Notes under the pieces: generated by a model
Databases searched by the model: none
What the model was told of the DNA's origin: nothing
What the model saw: only the letters and a program-made list of their open reading frames with translations
Assembly (NCBI GenBank): GCA_037693485.1
Contig: CM075347.1
Location: 138,106,501 to 138,170,500, forward strand
Length of the DNA: 64,000 bases
Reading direction: 5' to 3'
DNA from: Kitagawia praeruptora
Taxonomy: Eukaryota > Streptophyta > Magnoliopsida > Apiales > Apiaceae
In this document: positions 1 to 11,627 of the stretch, in pieces
How the letters are laid out: each line of letters opens with the position of its first letter
How positions within the stretch are numbered: position 1 is the stretch's first letter
Made by a program: the position numbers and the translations under genes

Positions 1-123
1 TGGTTCGATTAAATTAGAAGTTAAGGATCGCGAAATAAACATTAGTCCCTGTGGATCGAATCATAAATACTAAAACGATGATCGTGCGCTTGCGATTTTA
101 ATTGTCACGTTTTTAGCACATCA
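1..123 (+). repeat. 5' LTR, last 123 bp only
   Basis: Matches 7464-7586 except for A/T at position 27 of the alignment and G/A about position 88, roughly 1.6 percent divergence over a short length. It ends in CA directly before the primer-binding region. The low divergence suggests a recent insertion. Confidence 0.92.
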
Positions 124-129
124 AGTTTT

Positions 130-147
130 TGGCGCCGCTGCCGGGGA
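130..147 (+). other. Primer-binding site, tRNA-Asp type
   Basis: The 18 bases TGGCGCCGCTGCCGGGGA are complementary to the 3' end of plant tRNA-Asp with a single mismatch (C for T at the ninth base). They start six bases after the LTR end. Athila-type elements commonly use this primer. Confidence 0.8.
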
Positions 148-966
148 CTATAATTTTTCGCGCCTTAATTTTTAATTTTTCGGATTAGTTTTATTTCTTG
201 TCTTATTTTTATTTCGTTTTTTTTAGGAAAGTTTGAAATTTCGGGAATCTTCTCACGGAGCTTGGAATAAATCAGAATTTTTGGAAGCATGCTTCGGTAA
301 CCCGTATCTCACTCTTTTCGCATTTTTATTTTTTTTGAAAATCACAAAAAAAAATCACAAAAAATTCAAAAATCCAAAAAAAAATTAGTCTTAAATACAT
401 AATTGTTGCATCGTGCATTTAATCACTTAGGAGCACATCATCTAGATTTTTATTTCTTTATTTTTGATTTTTCGTACCTTATAAATTGTGGTGAATGCTG
501 GAGGACCCAAAGGTACGTAAAACTCTTCTTTCTTTTAGATTAGGACACGTAGTGTAATGCATCCATATTTGTTTACCGCTTTTGTATATATCTCGTTGTT
601 TGTTGCATCATTTGTTAGCTTTAATAAAATTAATTAGACGTATGCCCCTAGAAATTTCGCGCTCAATTAGGAAGGTACCTAAGAAACAACGTAATCATTA
701 ATTATTCCAACTCTTTGGTGTCTAGGCAAGCGAAAGCTTACCTGGCCAGTTAGGATTTGGTGTCTAGGCTGGTGTTTAGCCTCTTGGCAATGCTTGCACC
801 TACCTGGCCAAATCGGTTCGAATAAATTCTGATTTACCGAGTTTTTGGTGGTCCTTACAGTTAGGAGCAAGGTCTAGTTTATTAAGGAACCCTAGATATA
901 GGATTTTTCTTTTAATTTTTCACCATTTCTTTGTGTGTTTGAATTTATTTTTGCACTATATGTCCG

Positions 967-2154
967 ATGAGTAATAATGCGATGTCACGGATGACCCCTG
1001 AAACTTACACATACTGTGAAATTTGTGGTATTTTTGGTCACCTTGATTTTGAATGCTCTTACAATGCTTGCAATGCTCAATTCGGACAAGTGAATGATTA
1101 TCAAGGAAGTTACGAGTCCAATCCGTACTTTAATGCATATAATCAAGATTGGACGGGTCAACCGAATTTTTCGTACACGGAAAATAATTTCCAGAATTTC
1201 TCATATCATGATCAACAATTTCAACAATATCATCAGCAACAGTTTGAGCAACCATCATGGCAACAATATGAGTATCCTCCACCGCAAAATTTAGAGGTTC
1301 ATCAAACCCATGCAAATGCGCTATCTGATCGATTATTGAGCGAGTCGTTGAAACTTCTAATGCAAACTGAAAAGGATCGAGAGGAGTCCTTGCAAAATAT
1401 GAATGGGATAATAAATACTCGTAACAAGATGATGGAAGCTGAAATTTCAAAATTGGCTAGCTTTTCTACTGCATGGCAACCTGACTCTACACCGCCGCCA
1501 TCTATACCTCCGGAAGATGAAATGGATTCGATCATTCTTACAAGTGATCAAGAGGAAAATAGTTCGGTGTGTGTTGATGATTTACTTATTGAAATAGAAG
1601 AAGAGCTTTCCACCGATGTTAAGGTCAATGATTTTGTTATTGTTGAGGATGTTGTGAGTATGGACCAGAATTTGTGCTTAAAGGTTGACATGATGCCAAA
1701 AATTGTCCGAGAAGATTTTTCTCCAATTTTGCTTGATAATCCATTCCAAACAGCTCTTACCCTTCAATTCTCGGAAGAAGGAGATTCTGATAAGTATTTC
1801 TTATTCATTGCTTCAAAAAGCCAAGAGGATCAAATAGTTCCAGAGAAATTAAGGAAATGAGAAGAACCACCACCAGAGCCTCCACCTTATGTCAAGGGAG
1901 TTCGACGTTGTCGAGGCTATGAATTTTATCGTTGCTTTATCACAAAATTTTCCAAAACTACATATTTTCTTGATCAATTGTTATTGATTGATGTAGTAGC
2001 TAAAATTGCTAATGCTTGTTTGGAAATTTTGTGCAGAATTAAAACAATTGTTGATACTCTTGATTTTATTCGTGGTGGTCTCGTGCAACAAGTTTTTGGG
2101 AGTGGCACCATGCTTCGACATTCAGTGCCTCGACACTTCATGCTTATGCATTAG
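967..2154 (+). pseudogene. Retrotransposon ORF1 with zinc knuckle, one in-frame TGA
   Basis: The frame opens at ATG 967 and is closed by TGA at 1858-1860 (297 codons). The same frame then stays open to TAG at 2152-2154, starting with a run of Glu and Pro codons. One nonsense change therefore probably split a protein of about 395 residues. Near the N terminus (residues about 17-30) is a CX2CX4HX4C zinc knuckle as in nucleic-acid-binding Gag proteins. A Gln/Tyr/Asn-rich stretch and an acidic stretch follow. It lies between the primer site and ORF2. The alternative is programmed readthrough or a natural stop at 1858; the surrounding bases do not decide. Confidence 0.6.
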
Positions 2155-2589
2155 GGGAGTTTTTTCCAATTTTTTTATTTTATTTTTATTTTTATTTTTA
2201 TTTTTATTTATTTATTCTGTAATTTTTAGGATTTTTGTGTTTTTTTTTATTTTTCCTCTTTTATATAATTGATCATCGATAACTCATCCCCACTGAATTG
2301 ATTTAGAGGGCTATGCAGATATTTTTGTCGTTGAAAAGAAAAAGAAGGAGCGTTGTGTGGCTCGAGGAGGACTTTGGAGGCAAAAGAGAGTAGGATTGGG
2401 GCTAAAAGAAGAAAAGCGGATAGCATAGCTTGTACTATATCACCTAACCGCTAATTTTTGAAACCTTATAATCATTGAGTTTATGTCTGTGTTAATTCAT
2501 CATTTCAGATATACAGAGCGTATTCACACAAAATTGCTGAAAACTTTAACCTCCCAAGAAAAAAATCTCAAAATCTAGCTGTCTGGAAA

Positions 2590-4074
2590 ATGGCATTGCA
2601 GGGAAGCTTCTCGATTGCTAGAGTTAATCCTACTTCCATTCTGGAAATCAGCACCATCCGGGATGAGCAATTTCGAGCTTGGGCACAATTTCTGAATGAG
2701 CATTCAATCATTCGCTATGCTTTAGTTACACCAGTGCCGCTCAACTATGATGCCTTGCGTGAATTGTATTGCAGTGCGGTGAACACTTCTGGAAATGACG
2801 GGTTAGCAATCACCTATCAACTGTTTGGTAGGTCGATCAGGGTCACTGAACGAGATGTTAATCGAATTCTTCATTTTCCTATGGAAAATATCGTTTCTGA
2901 TCCCACACCTGACCAGATCAAAAGGTTCTTTCGTCTTATAAGGTACCAAGATGGTAATTTCAATACTGGTAATCTCTCTAGATCATATCTAACCCAGTAT
3001 TGGAATTTCTTCTTCCACATTCTTAACAATGTTTTTTCCTCCGAAAGAACAAATCTAGATCGAATATCTGAATTTATTCAAACAATAGGGTATTCGATCG
3101 CCAATAATTTGAGGATTAATTTTGGTAAGATAATGCTTGGTCAAATTATTTTGAAGATGAAGCAACCAGGAACCAGGGATGTCCAAACTCAAAGGGTAAA
3201 ATGTCTATACCCAAGATTTCTGCAACTAATATTAAATGATTTTTTGAGTGATGCAGACAGGTTACGCTTGGACCATGGTAGAGATGTGGAATGTTCTTAC
3301 ATGAAGTCGAATGTAATTAATTACATAAGCAATAAGAGCTATACGGATGTGCCTACAGTCCTAACTGAATATTTAAAAACTGTCCCACTTCCGTTGCTAC
3401 CAAATTCAGTAAGAGCAGCACCACATATGGAGTTTGCTACAGCAGCCGATCTACCTCAGGCTAAACGGAGTAAAACTAGCGAACCCGAGACATTCAAGGG
3501 AAACTTGGGTCTTGTGCCATTCAATCCATTCAAGTTTAACCTCCCGGAGAGAAAATCCCTAGATCTTTTTCCAGATTTGCCACTCTTTACCAGTGGTCAG
3601 CAAACTGCTTCACGAGAGGTTGGAAGCTCCCGAACTTTCATTGCACCATCCGACAAAGGTCCTAGGATGATTTCATTTGCAGATACACCAGCAGGACATG
3701 AGAGTGGGCAACAAACTCAACCACATGCACCTCTAACCAGAGCGGGATACAACAGACTCCTTGCACGGGTCCAAACACTGGAGAACGAGTTGCCACATAT
3801 CCGTGAGTCTATTGCAGAAATCAAAAATTTGCAACTTGTTCAAAATAATGCATTCCAGGTTCAGTTGAATTCCATGGCAGCCCAGTTTAGTCATGCAATT
3901 AATTCCTTGATGAAGACAGTTTCTTCTAATTTCCCAACTCCACATCCAACTATTCTGGAGGATAACCCAACTGAGGGGGAGAAGGTGGATGAGCAAGAAG
4001 CTAGAAGGCGTAATAAAGGCAAGGAAAAGGTTGATGACACGGATTTAAGTTTATTTTTGGGCAGGAAAAGCTAA
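2590..4074 (+). CDS. Retrotransposon ORF2, Gag-like plant transposon protein, 494 aa
   Basis: This uninterrupted 494-codon frame starts at the first ATG after a CT-poor leader. The N-terminal 200 residues (a region with PVPLNYDALRELY and a later ERDVNRIL segment) resemble the plant transposon protein domain found in the gag region of Athila/Tat-like elements. This is recognition from memory, not a search. The C-terminal half has a predicted helical segment (about residues 385-445) and a lysine-rich tail with KGKEKVDD, which may carry a nuclear targeting signal. No enzymatic motif is visible. Probable role: structural Gag-like protein of the element. An intact frame of this length supports recent activity or recent copying from an intact source. 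Confidence 0.65.
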   Translation: MALQGSFSIARVNPTSILEISTIRDEQFRAWAQFLNEHSIIRYALVTPVPLNYDALRELYCSAVNTSGNDGLAITYQLFGRSIRVTERDVNRILHFPMENIVSDPTPDQIKRFFRLIRYQDGNFNTGNLSRSYLTQYWNFFFHILNNVFSSERTNLDRISEFIQTIGYSIANNLRINFGKIMLGQIILKMKQPGTRDVQTQRVKCLYPRFLQLILNDFLSDADRLRLDHGRDVECSYMKSNVINYISNKSYTDVPTVLTEYLKTVPLPLLPNSVRAAPHMEFATAADLPQAKRSKTSEPETFKGNLGLVPFNPFKFNLPERKSLDLFPDLPLFTSGQQTASREVGSSRTFIAPSDKGPRMISFADTPAGHESGQQTQPHAPLTRAGYNRLLARVQTLENELPHIRESIAEIKNLQLVQNNAFQVQLNSMAAQFSHAINSLMKTVSSNFPTPHPTILEDNPTEGEKVDEQEARRRNKGKEKVDDTDLSLFLGRKS

Positions 4075-5683
4075 GAGGAGTGTTCGTGCTATGTGGAAAG
4101 AATTAAGCAAGGCAAACTTGAAGATATGTTCAGAGGAACAATTGTCTTGCTCATTTTCAGGGGAGTTTTCGTTCACTTTTTCATACCTCATTTTTATTTG
4201 CATACATTGAGGACAATGCATGATTTAGGTATGGGGGAGAGTTTCTAGTGTAGATACATAAAAATTGAAAAATCCAAAAAAAAATTGAAAATTAGAAAAT
4301 TAATTGCCTCGTCTCATAGTGTGTTAACAGGGATAGGTACACATCTTGTGAGCTTATTTTGCATGATTATTTGACAAGTCATATCTCTGAAAGTCATTTG
4401 TTACTTGATGATTCCTTGTACGTGCTTGCGAAAATTATAAAACTTGAGATGTGTCTTTGTCAAATTTAGTGAGTACTGAAGCATGCTTTCACCTTGTGAG
4501 ATCTTGAGCCTAATTTATGATTGGTACATTTTATATCGATCAAATTTTATTGTTGTGTGTTGTTCATCATTGAGCATGTTGCTCTAGAACTTGCTTTAAA
4601 CCATTTTGAGATTACATGATATCTGTATGCATAAAAATGATAAAGGCACTAGGATTAACCGTATTTATCCAAACAGTATCCTTGAATCATATATCCTTAG
4701 TGAACCCCTTTGAGCTTTATATCCGTTATTTTTGTATCACCAATCTAAATTCTTGAGCCTACTTGTTTATTCTTCTCTTGATTTACTAGTAGAGCATTTT
4801 GATTCATTTGAGGGTTGGTGAGTGCATAGTGTGGGGATTTCTTTGTTAAAGTATGAAAATTGGGTGGGAATATTGTTAAAAAAAAAAAAAGAATAAGAGG
4901 TCAAGTACAGTTATGTTCATTGGTTTGTACAATATTAAAATGAAAAAAAAGTACATGGCAATATGTGCTTGGGGCTTAATGCTTGTAAGAGTCTGATCAC
5001 CTTTTACATGATCGAAATTTCATGTTGAGTGCTTTAATTAGAAATGAACACTGTGCTCTATTAGTTTGTCAAGTTAGCCACTTGTTAGCCTTTTTCTTGA
5101 TTCCCTACCCTTCACCTAAGCCACGTTACAACCTTTAACAAAGACCTTTTGATTTGTGCATGCATGTATTCAAAGTAGTGGAGATTTGGTGGACAAACAA
5201 GCATATGGTAGCACATGACTTAGTTGATTGAACTTGAGCGAATACACTTCACCTATACACTTGTGTGATTTGAGAGTATTGTGAGATTTTCTATCCATAG
5301 CATGTTACTCATTGAATGCGACATTGATATATATTTCATGATTTTTTTGTCTATCTAGATTGTGTGCTTACTTGGATAGTCTTGTACATATGATGTGTAA
5401 GTGAACAGACTGTCAATATTGTGCGATTGAGGTTTACTTGTGTGGAGTACTATGATATGTTGCATACTTGAGACTTGGCAGAAAATAAAATAAGATTTTA
5501 TGGGTATATCTTCTGTAAACCCTTAGGAGACAGCACTCCTCCTGTAGAGATCGTCTATGGGTTTAACGGGTTGGTAAACCTAAAATTACCCGTGATTCCT
5601 ACGACAGTGAGTATAGGTTTTTATTCTGCATTTTTCTTTTTTGTTTTACTCGAGGACGAGCAAAAGATAGGTATGGGGGCATT
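4075..5683 (+). other. Non-coding interior of the retrotransposon, ending in the polypurine tract
   Basis: No coding frame of note in 1.6 kb where pol would lie in an autonomous relative. A short open frame at 5475-5744 overlaps the LTR boundary and looks accidental. The end has a GAGGACGAGCAAAAG stretch and then GTATGGGGGCATT (5671-5683), the plus-strand primer region immediately before the LTR. Confidence 0.7.
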
Positions 5684-7586
5684 TGATAAGTGCATATTTT
5701 TGCATATTTTTATTACTTATTTATTGCTTGAATTCGTATTTTAATAAATTATTTTGTTGCATTTCAGGAAATTTGAAGAAAAATAAAGAAATGGCAAAAT
5801 AAAAGAATAAAGAGCAAGGAAGGGCCAAAAAGAGAAGAAAATGACCAAAATAAAAAAAAAGGCAAAAGAATTAGGAGTTTGGTGAAAAAGGGAAAGTTAA
5901 GGAGTCCGGTTCCAGACCCTCAGTAGACCGCAGCTCGGAACATAATAATTTAATTTTTGTTAATAAATATTTTATTTAAATTAGAAAATTATATTTATAA
6001 ATATCTAATAATATTAGGTATTTATTTTTATAATTTCTGAATTAAATTAATTATTTATTAATTAAAAATTATAAGTTGTGCGAGTTAAAAAGCATTTCTA
6101 CGGAACCCTTTCCTAACAACCTATGTTAGGCACCGAATGTTGACAAAGTTTGTATGATGAGTTGATTTTGTCAAAGGAAAAAAACCTATCAACTGCTATA
6201 AATTAGAGAGCCTGCAAGGAGAGAAGACACCCCGGGAAATAGCCCCTTAGAATAGATTAGGACCTAGTTCATCTCCTAAATTGTAGTTGTAAATTTAGGT
6301 TGCATCTTTTGTAAACATTTTGTCTTAATGCATATTTGTTCTGTTTTATTTTGTTTAATTCGAAGCAACATACATTCCCTGTTTCTTTATTTTCAGCGCA
6401 AACCCAGCACTAGTTTCTTTCATTTCTCTGCAAACAAAAACAAAGTCTTCCCTCTCCCCTTTTCTTTTTTTCAATCCGCGAAAACACCATTCACAATCTT
6501 TCGACCTCAACACAAATACATCCCATCTTCCCTTCTCTACGTTACATACACGCATAAATCTCTTTCCTTTTGTTTTCTTCGCTGGTTTCGCTGTCGATTT
6601 CGTTGGTTCTGAATTGCTTAGTTACGTTTCTTGTGATTTCGTTGAAATATGGAGTCGGACTAAGTTTAGTTCTGTGTTTGGTTGGTCCTGGATTCTTGCA
6701 ATATATAGTTATTGATTGTTAATAGTCATCGATTTGTAGTAGCTTTTGAGTCGGCGAATGTTGGTCAAATGTCTGTTTCGCTTGTATTGATTAGAAATTG
6801 GTCGAATTTTAGTCTTGGGGTTGTGCTTATTGTTCTTGTTCTTGCTGGTTGTTGCTGTGTTTCGTTGTTCCCGCTGGTTTAGTTGCTTGAGTCCCCGAGT
6901 TTTGAACCCGCAATTTGAATGGTTTGCTGGGTTTGTTTAGTATTAGTAAGCGGCATTTTGGTTAAGTCTCTGGATTGTATGAATTCTCTGGGTTCGCTTT
7001 TGGTATTCATGCCGAGTTTTGTATCGAGTTTGTAGCGTAGTTTATGTAGTTGTTCCTGGAGTTCGTCAGTTCCGAGTTGATTTCGAGTTCTGTTAGAATA
7101 AATTCGAGTTGTTTGTAACGCTGTCCTGTGTCGAGTTTTGTGTTGAAAGACGTGTTTCTGAGTTAGTGATAAGTCCTGGTTTGATTTGTGTTGCTGGTTT
7201 TGCCTGTTTTGGATTCGAGTGTATGTGCTTGGTTCGTCTTTGAAAATTGCTGGTGGCTAGTTGTATTTACAAATACATATTGTCGAAATTTCTGTAAATA
7301 AATCTAGGTTTAGATCGAATATAGATTCTTTAAATAATTTAGTTTTTATAATATTAATTTTTAATTAGTTAGTTTAAAAATTAGAATAGATTTAATTTTC
7401 AATTTAAATTTCTCTTTTAGGAATTAAATAGTAAAAACCCAATTTTCCAAAACCCAATTGTTCTGGTTCGATTAAATTAGAAGTTATGGATCGCGAAATA
7501 AACATTAGTCCCTGTGGATCGAATCATAAATACTAAAACGATGATCGTGCACTTGCGATTTTAATTGTCACGTTTTTAGCACATCA
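5684..7586 (+). repeat. 3' LTR, 1903 bp
   Basis: Starts TGATAAGTGC and ends AGCACATCA. A TATA-type sequence CTATAAAT lies at 6196-6203, a likely element promoter. The rest is AT- and T-rich without a convincing gene; the 94-aa frame at 6328 lies inside the LTR and resembles nothing known. Confidence 0.88.
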
Positions 7587-7906
7587 ACGGAGGCAGAAGA
7601 TTTTTTTAGGAGGGGCCGGTTTCAAAACATGTTAAAAAAATATGAAAAAAGTTGAAAATTAAAAGCTTAATGAACTAGAAGAGGTACTAGTAAAATTGGA
7701 AAACAAGGGTGAAGGACTGAAGGTAACTAAAACTATTAAAAAAAAAAAACAAACATAGGTATCGAACCCTGGTGCTACATGAGGAAGACACAATGAAAGA
7801 CCAGCTTTGCTGCAGAATGTATAGCTACAATTGGTATACTACTAGTATTATATACCAAAACCCAGGGGGGCCAGGGACCCCTCTGGACCCCCTCCCTCCG
7901 TCACTG
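7587..7906 (+). mobile_element. hAT (Tip100-like) element, 3' part after the LTR element insertion
   Basis: The segment begins ACGGAGGCAGAAG next to the LTR and ends CCCTCCCTCCGTCACTG at 7906. The reverse complement of the end is CAGTGACGGAGG, so the left end lacks only CAGTG if the LTR element landed five bases inside the terminal repeat. CAGNG-type inverted ends are typical of hAT elements such as Tip100. The interior is non-coding, AT-rich on the left and G/C-rich near the right end. Immediately after 7906 the chromovirus reading frame begins in phase. The family call is inference from the ends only. Confidence 0.55.
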
Positions 7907-10900
7907 GATCCCGCTAAAATACAGTCGATGTTGGATTGGCATGTTCCTGGAAATTTGAAGAGTTTAAGGGGATTTCTGGGTTTATAGGGCTACTATCAGA
8001 AATTTATCAAAAAGTATGCAAACATAGCAGGACCTTTGACTGATCAGCTCAAACAGGACTGTTTTTGGTGGTCTGATTCGGCTACTAAGGATTTTGAAGC
8101 CCTCAAACAAGCTCTAGTGACAGCACCTGTTCTCAGCCTTCCGGATTTCACCCTTCCATTTACTATCGAGACTGATGCATCGGGGTATGGCTTGGGAGCC
8201 GTGTTGTTACAGAAGGAACACCCGATTGCATATTAAAGTAAGGTACTAGGGCAACGAGCATGAGCTAAGTCAATCTATGAAAAGGAACTTATGGCAATTG
8301 TGCTTTCGATCCAAAAGTGGAGACACTACTTATTAGGCCACCCATTTGTCATTCGTACGGATCAACAGAGCCTCAAATTCTTGTTGGAGCAAAGGGAAGT
8401 GGGTGCAGAGTATCAACGCTGGGTAAGTAAACTCCTTGGGTATCAATTCACAATTGTGTACAAGCCTGGAATCACAGACAAAGCAGCAGATGCTCTCTCT
8501 CGGGCCTTCTCCGAAACCAGTGAATTGTGTACTATGATATCCGCGGGAGGGGTAACCTGGACTGTGATTCAAGAAGCCATTGCTCAGGATGATTTTTTGT
8601 TGAAACTGAAAGCTGATTTGGAAGGAGGTTACCCCCAACCCAAGGGGTACGAGTTAGTGCAGGGGGTGGTCAGATTCAAGGGGCGAGTAGTGCTACCACC
8701 AAAGTCTGAGATAGTGAGCAAACTACTGCAAGAATACCACAACTCACCCGTAGGGGGCCACATTGGTGAAGTCAAAACTTACCAACGGCTGGCTACTGAG
8801 TGGTTTTGGCTAGGAATGCGTAAAGAAATTGCAAAGTATATTCGGGAGTGTAGCATTTACCAACAGCAGAAGCAATCTACTCTAATGCCGGCTGGACTTT
8901 TGTAACCCTTACCGGTTCCTACTCGCATTTGGGAGGACATCTCCCTTGATTTTGTGGAAGGCCTGCCCAAGTCTCAAGGTTTAGACACAATTCTCGTGGT
9001 GGTCGATCGCCTATCAAAGTATGCACATTTTATCGGATTATCTCATCCATTTTCTGCCCCTTCGGTAGCCACTGCATTTATAAAGGATGTGGTCCGCCTT
9101 CATGGGTACCCTGCCACGATCGTGTCGGATGGGGACCGAATTTTTATGAGCTTGTTTTGGCAGGAGTTGTTCCGAATGCAGGGCACTTCTCTTCTCCGCA
9201 GCACAGCCTACCATCCGTAAACGGATGGGCAGACCAAAGTCGTTAATAAGACGTTAGAGGGGTATTTACGCTGCTTTATACAAGGTAAGCCTCTGTTAGG
9301 TCCGATAAGATTGTAGAAGGGGGGGTTGAATACAATCTACACCAATTTATCGAAATTTGTCCTTTGAATAAAATTTGATTTAGACAAATTTATGCGAAAT
9401 AAATTGAAACAAATTTCAAGTTGAATATAACAATATATTAACTTGATGGGTGTTACAATTTCAGTACAGATTAATTATCAAGTTGATAATAACAAATTAG
9501 AAAATTCGACATGAACTTTTCTAATTTAGTTAATAACCAAACAAGATAAGTACTAGGAAACTTAATTCGCTAGTAGTTCAAGAATCACAAATAATCAAGT
9601 TCTATCGGATCAAATATTACAAATATTGAGAACTTGATTTTACAGAAATTTATTTGTTCTTGCTGGGTGTGTTCGTCAGGAGAGAGAAGAGAGCTTCTGT
9701 GTTTGGATATTATGTTCTGTGTGTTGCTCGACTGATGTCTTCTGTCTATATATCAAAAACAAGCTTCTGTCTTTGTTTAACACTTCTGCAGACTATCGAA
9801 AGACTATCAAATGACTTGCAGACTATCCAGTTGATAATATAGACTATCAATTACTCTTGCAGACTGTCGGTATGACTATCAACTTAAAATCCAGACTACC
9901 GGTGTGACTATCAAGATAGTCTGTAAATGAATTAACCAAACTGATTTCCATGCTGAAACCAACTCGCAGGAAGGGCAGGCGTGCAACACGCGGAGCTTTT
10001 GCTGTTTAACCCGGGCGCGTGACGAACACGCGCTGACAAGAGAGTGAAGGAAGCTTGCCGACAGCATCCATGTGACAACAGACAACATCTTTGGTTTCTG
10101 TCTTTTACATTTCATTTGTTTATTAAATAAACAAACAACCCATCTGAGCGTCTGGAACCGGACTCCTTTTGCTTAATAAAAAATATATCAATTTCAACCG
10201 GGGTTCCAGCTTTAAGAATATATCACTTTCCATATTCTTGTGATAATTCTATTTTCTCATAACTCGTCCAGGTGTAAGCTACAGTCTCTTGAGGATCTGA
10301 AACCGGACTCTTTTTGCTTAGCAAAAAATACAACAATTCTAACCGGAGTTTCAGCATTAAGAATATATCACTTAGCACTCATGTTGCTTGCACAATGATT
10401 TTCTCTCATACCAGTCTTGATATCTTGAACCACTGAATTTAATGATGAATAACCACTGTTAAATGTTGACACTCGATGTACTGTCTGGTTCATGAGTGAC
10501 TAACCGCAATGACTGTACTTCATATATTGACTTTAAAATCTGGTTCCTTTTCTTTTCTCATCTCTCTTCAATTCTTCTGTACTGTCTCTGTCACTGTTGA
10601 AATCTTTGTCACTTTAAATGAATCCACTTCTTAACGAATACTCCACTGAGGCTTGATCAGATGACTGAGCTTCTTTCAATGTAGTAAATCCTCAAGTCTG
10701 TAGATTGACCTTGATTTTTTTCTTCTGACAGATAATACAATCTGAGATTCATTGTGACAGTCTATATACTATTCACTATTACAATCTTGTTTAAGTTGAG
10801 TTGTATCCTCGAAATACAAATAGGCTACATCATATGCCTTTCAGCCTCGTTCTTGGGCTAGGTGGCTCCCTTGGGCTGAGTTTTGGTACAATACAAGTTA

Positions 10901-11627
10901 TCATACCTCCACCAAATACTCCCCATTTGAGATTGTGTATGGGCGGCCACCACCCACCTTGATTCATTTTAATGAGCCTAATACAGTTGTGGCTTCCCTC
11001 GAGGAACAACTGGTCATCAGGGATGCAATACTTGATGAGTTAAAGGCCAACCTTGTTCGAATACAACAACGGATGCGCTCTTATGAAGATAGTCACCGTC
11101 GTGAGCTGCAGTTTGTCCTTGGAGACTTTGTGTATGTCAAACTGCAGCCATATCGGCAACAGTCTCTAGCTAGACGCCCCAATGACAAACTCTCATCCCG
11201 TTTTTATGGGCCTTTTCCCATCTTGGATCGAATAGGGCGAGTAGCCTATCGACTGCAGTTACCACCTACTGCCAGAATCCATAATGTGTTCCACATCTCG
11301 CAATTGAAGAAAGCTGAAGGTACACTACCTGGTTCCACCACTATTTCCCCTCAGTTATCAGCCGAGTTGGTCATGGAAGCCACTCCAGAACATGTGCTAG
11401 AGGTTCGCAACAAAACCTTGCAGGGGCAACAAATTCAAGAAGTACTTATTAAATGGCACGACCTACCAGCCTGGGAGGCCACTTGGGAAGACGCTGTCAA
11501 CTTGAATTTACGGTTTCCAGGTTTCCACCTTGCGGACAAGGTGGCTGTTTGGGCCCCCGGTAATACTATGACCCCACAGCTGACGTACTCAAGAAAGAAG
11601 AAACAGCCAAGGGCACAAGGGTCTTAA
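7907..11627 (+). pseudogene. Chromovirus (Ty3/gypsy) pol fragment: RT end, RNase H, integrase, chromodomain
   Basis: In order the sequence shows the reverse transcriptase thumb (from 7907), RNase H (about 8160-8500, with ETDASGYGLGAVL), the integrase zinc-binding region (about 8730-8860), the integrase core (8930-9288 resuming at 10849, with SLDFVEGLP and the IVSDGD motif), and a C-terminal chromodomain (about 11390-11500, with IKWHDLP and EATWED). In-frame stops fall at 7985, 8234, about 8261, 8902 and 9217, and the last zinc-binding cysteine is Tyr, so it is dead. The frame runs unbroken across the solo LTR when that insert is set aside. Gag, protease and most of RT would be upstream, beyond the hAT and LTR insertions, outside the window. 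Confidence 0.92.
9294..10843 (+). mobile_element. Solo LTR, 1550 bp, inserted in the chromovirus integrase
   Basis: The insert starts TGTTAGGTCC and ends CCTTTCA. It is flanked on both sides by GCCTC (9289-9293 and 10844-10848), a perfect 5-bp target duplication. Removing it and one GCCTC restores the integrase frame across the junction. It has no internal region, so it is most simply a solo LTR left by recombination between two LTRs. The start followed by GTAGAAGGGGGGTTGAATACAA recalls Copia SIRE-type LTRs, from memory. It contains scattered short direct repeats such as GACTATC and ACCGGACTC. Confidence 0.85.

Larger units (their letters stand above)
1..7586 (+). mobile_element. Non-autonomous Athila/Tat-like LTR retrotransposon, 5' LTR cut by window start
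   Basis: The 123 bases that open the window recur at 7464-7586 with only two mismatches, which marks them as the ends of two LTRs. A primer-binding site follows the first copy and a G-rich polypurine stretch (5671-5683) precedes the second LTR. The interior (124-5683) has two gag-side reading frames. No protease, reverse transcriptase, RNase H or integrase motif is visible, so it must have moved using enzymes from another element. The tRNA-Asp-type primer site, the long LTR beginning TGATAAGTGC and the type of the second ORF point to the Athila/Tat branch of Ty3/gypsy. The 3' flank is ACGGA; the matching 5' target duplication would lie outside the window. Confidence 0.88.

Noticed and set aside
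2006..2272. Phe/Leu-rich 88-codon frame resembling a membrane protein
   Set aside because: It is a T-run artefact overlapping the end of retrotransposon ORF1 in another phase.
6328..6612. 94-codon frame with hydrophobic and Phe/Ser-rich content
   Set aside because: It lies in LTR sequence, has no homology feature and is explained by pyrimidine-rich composition.
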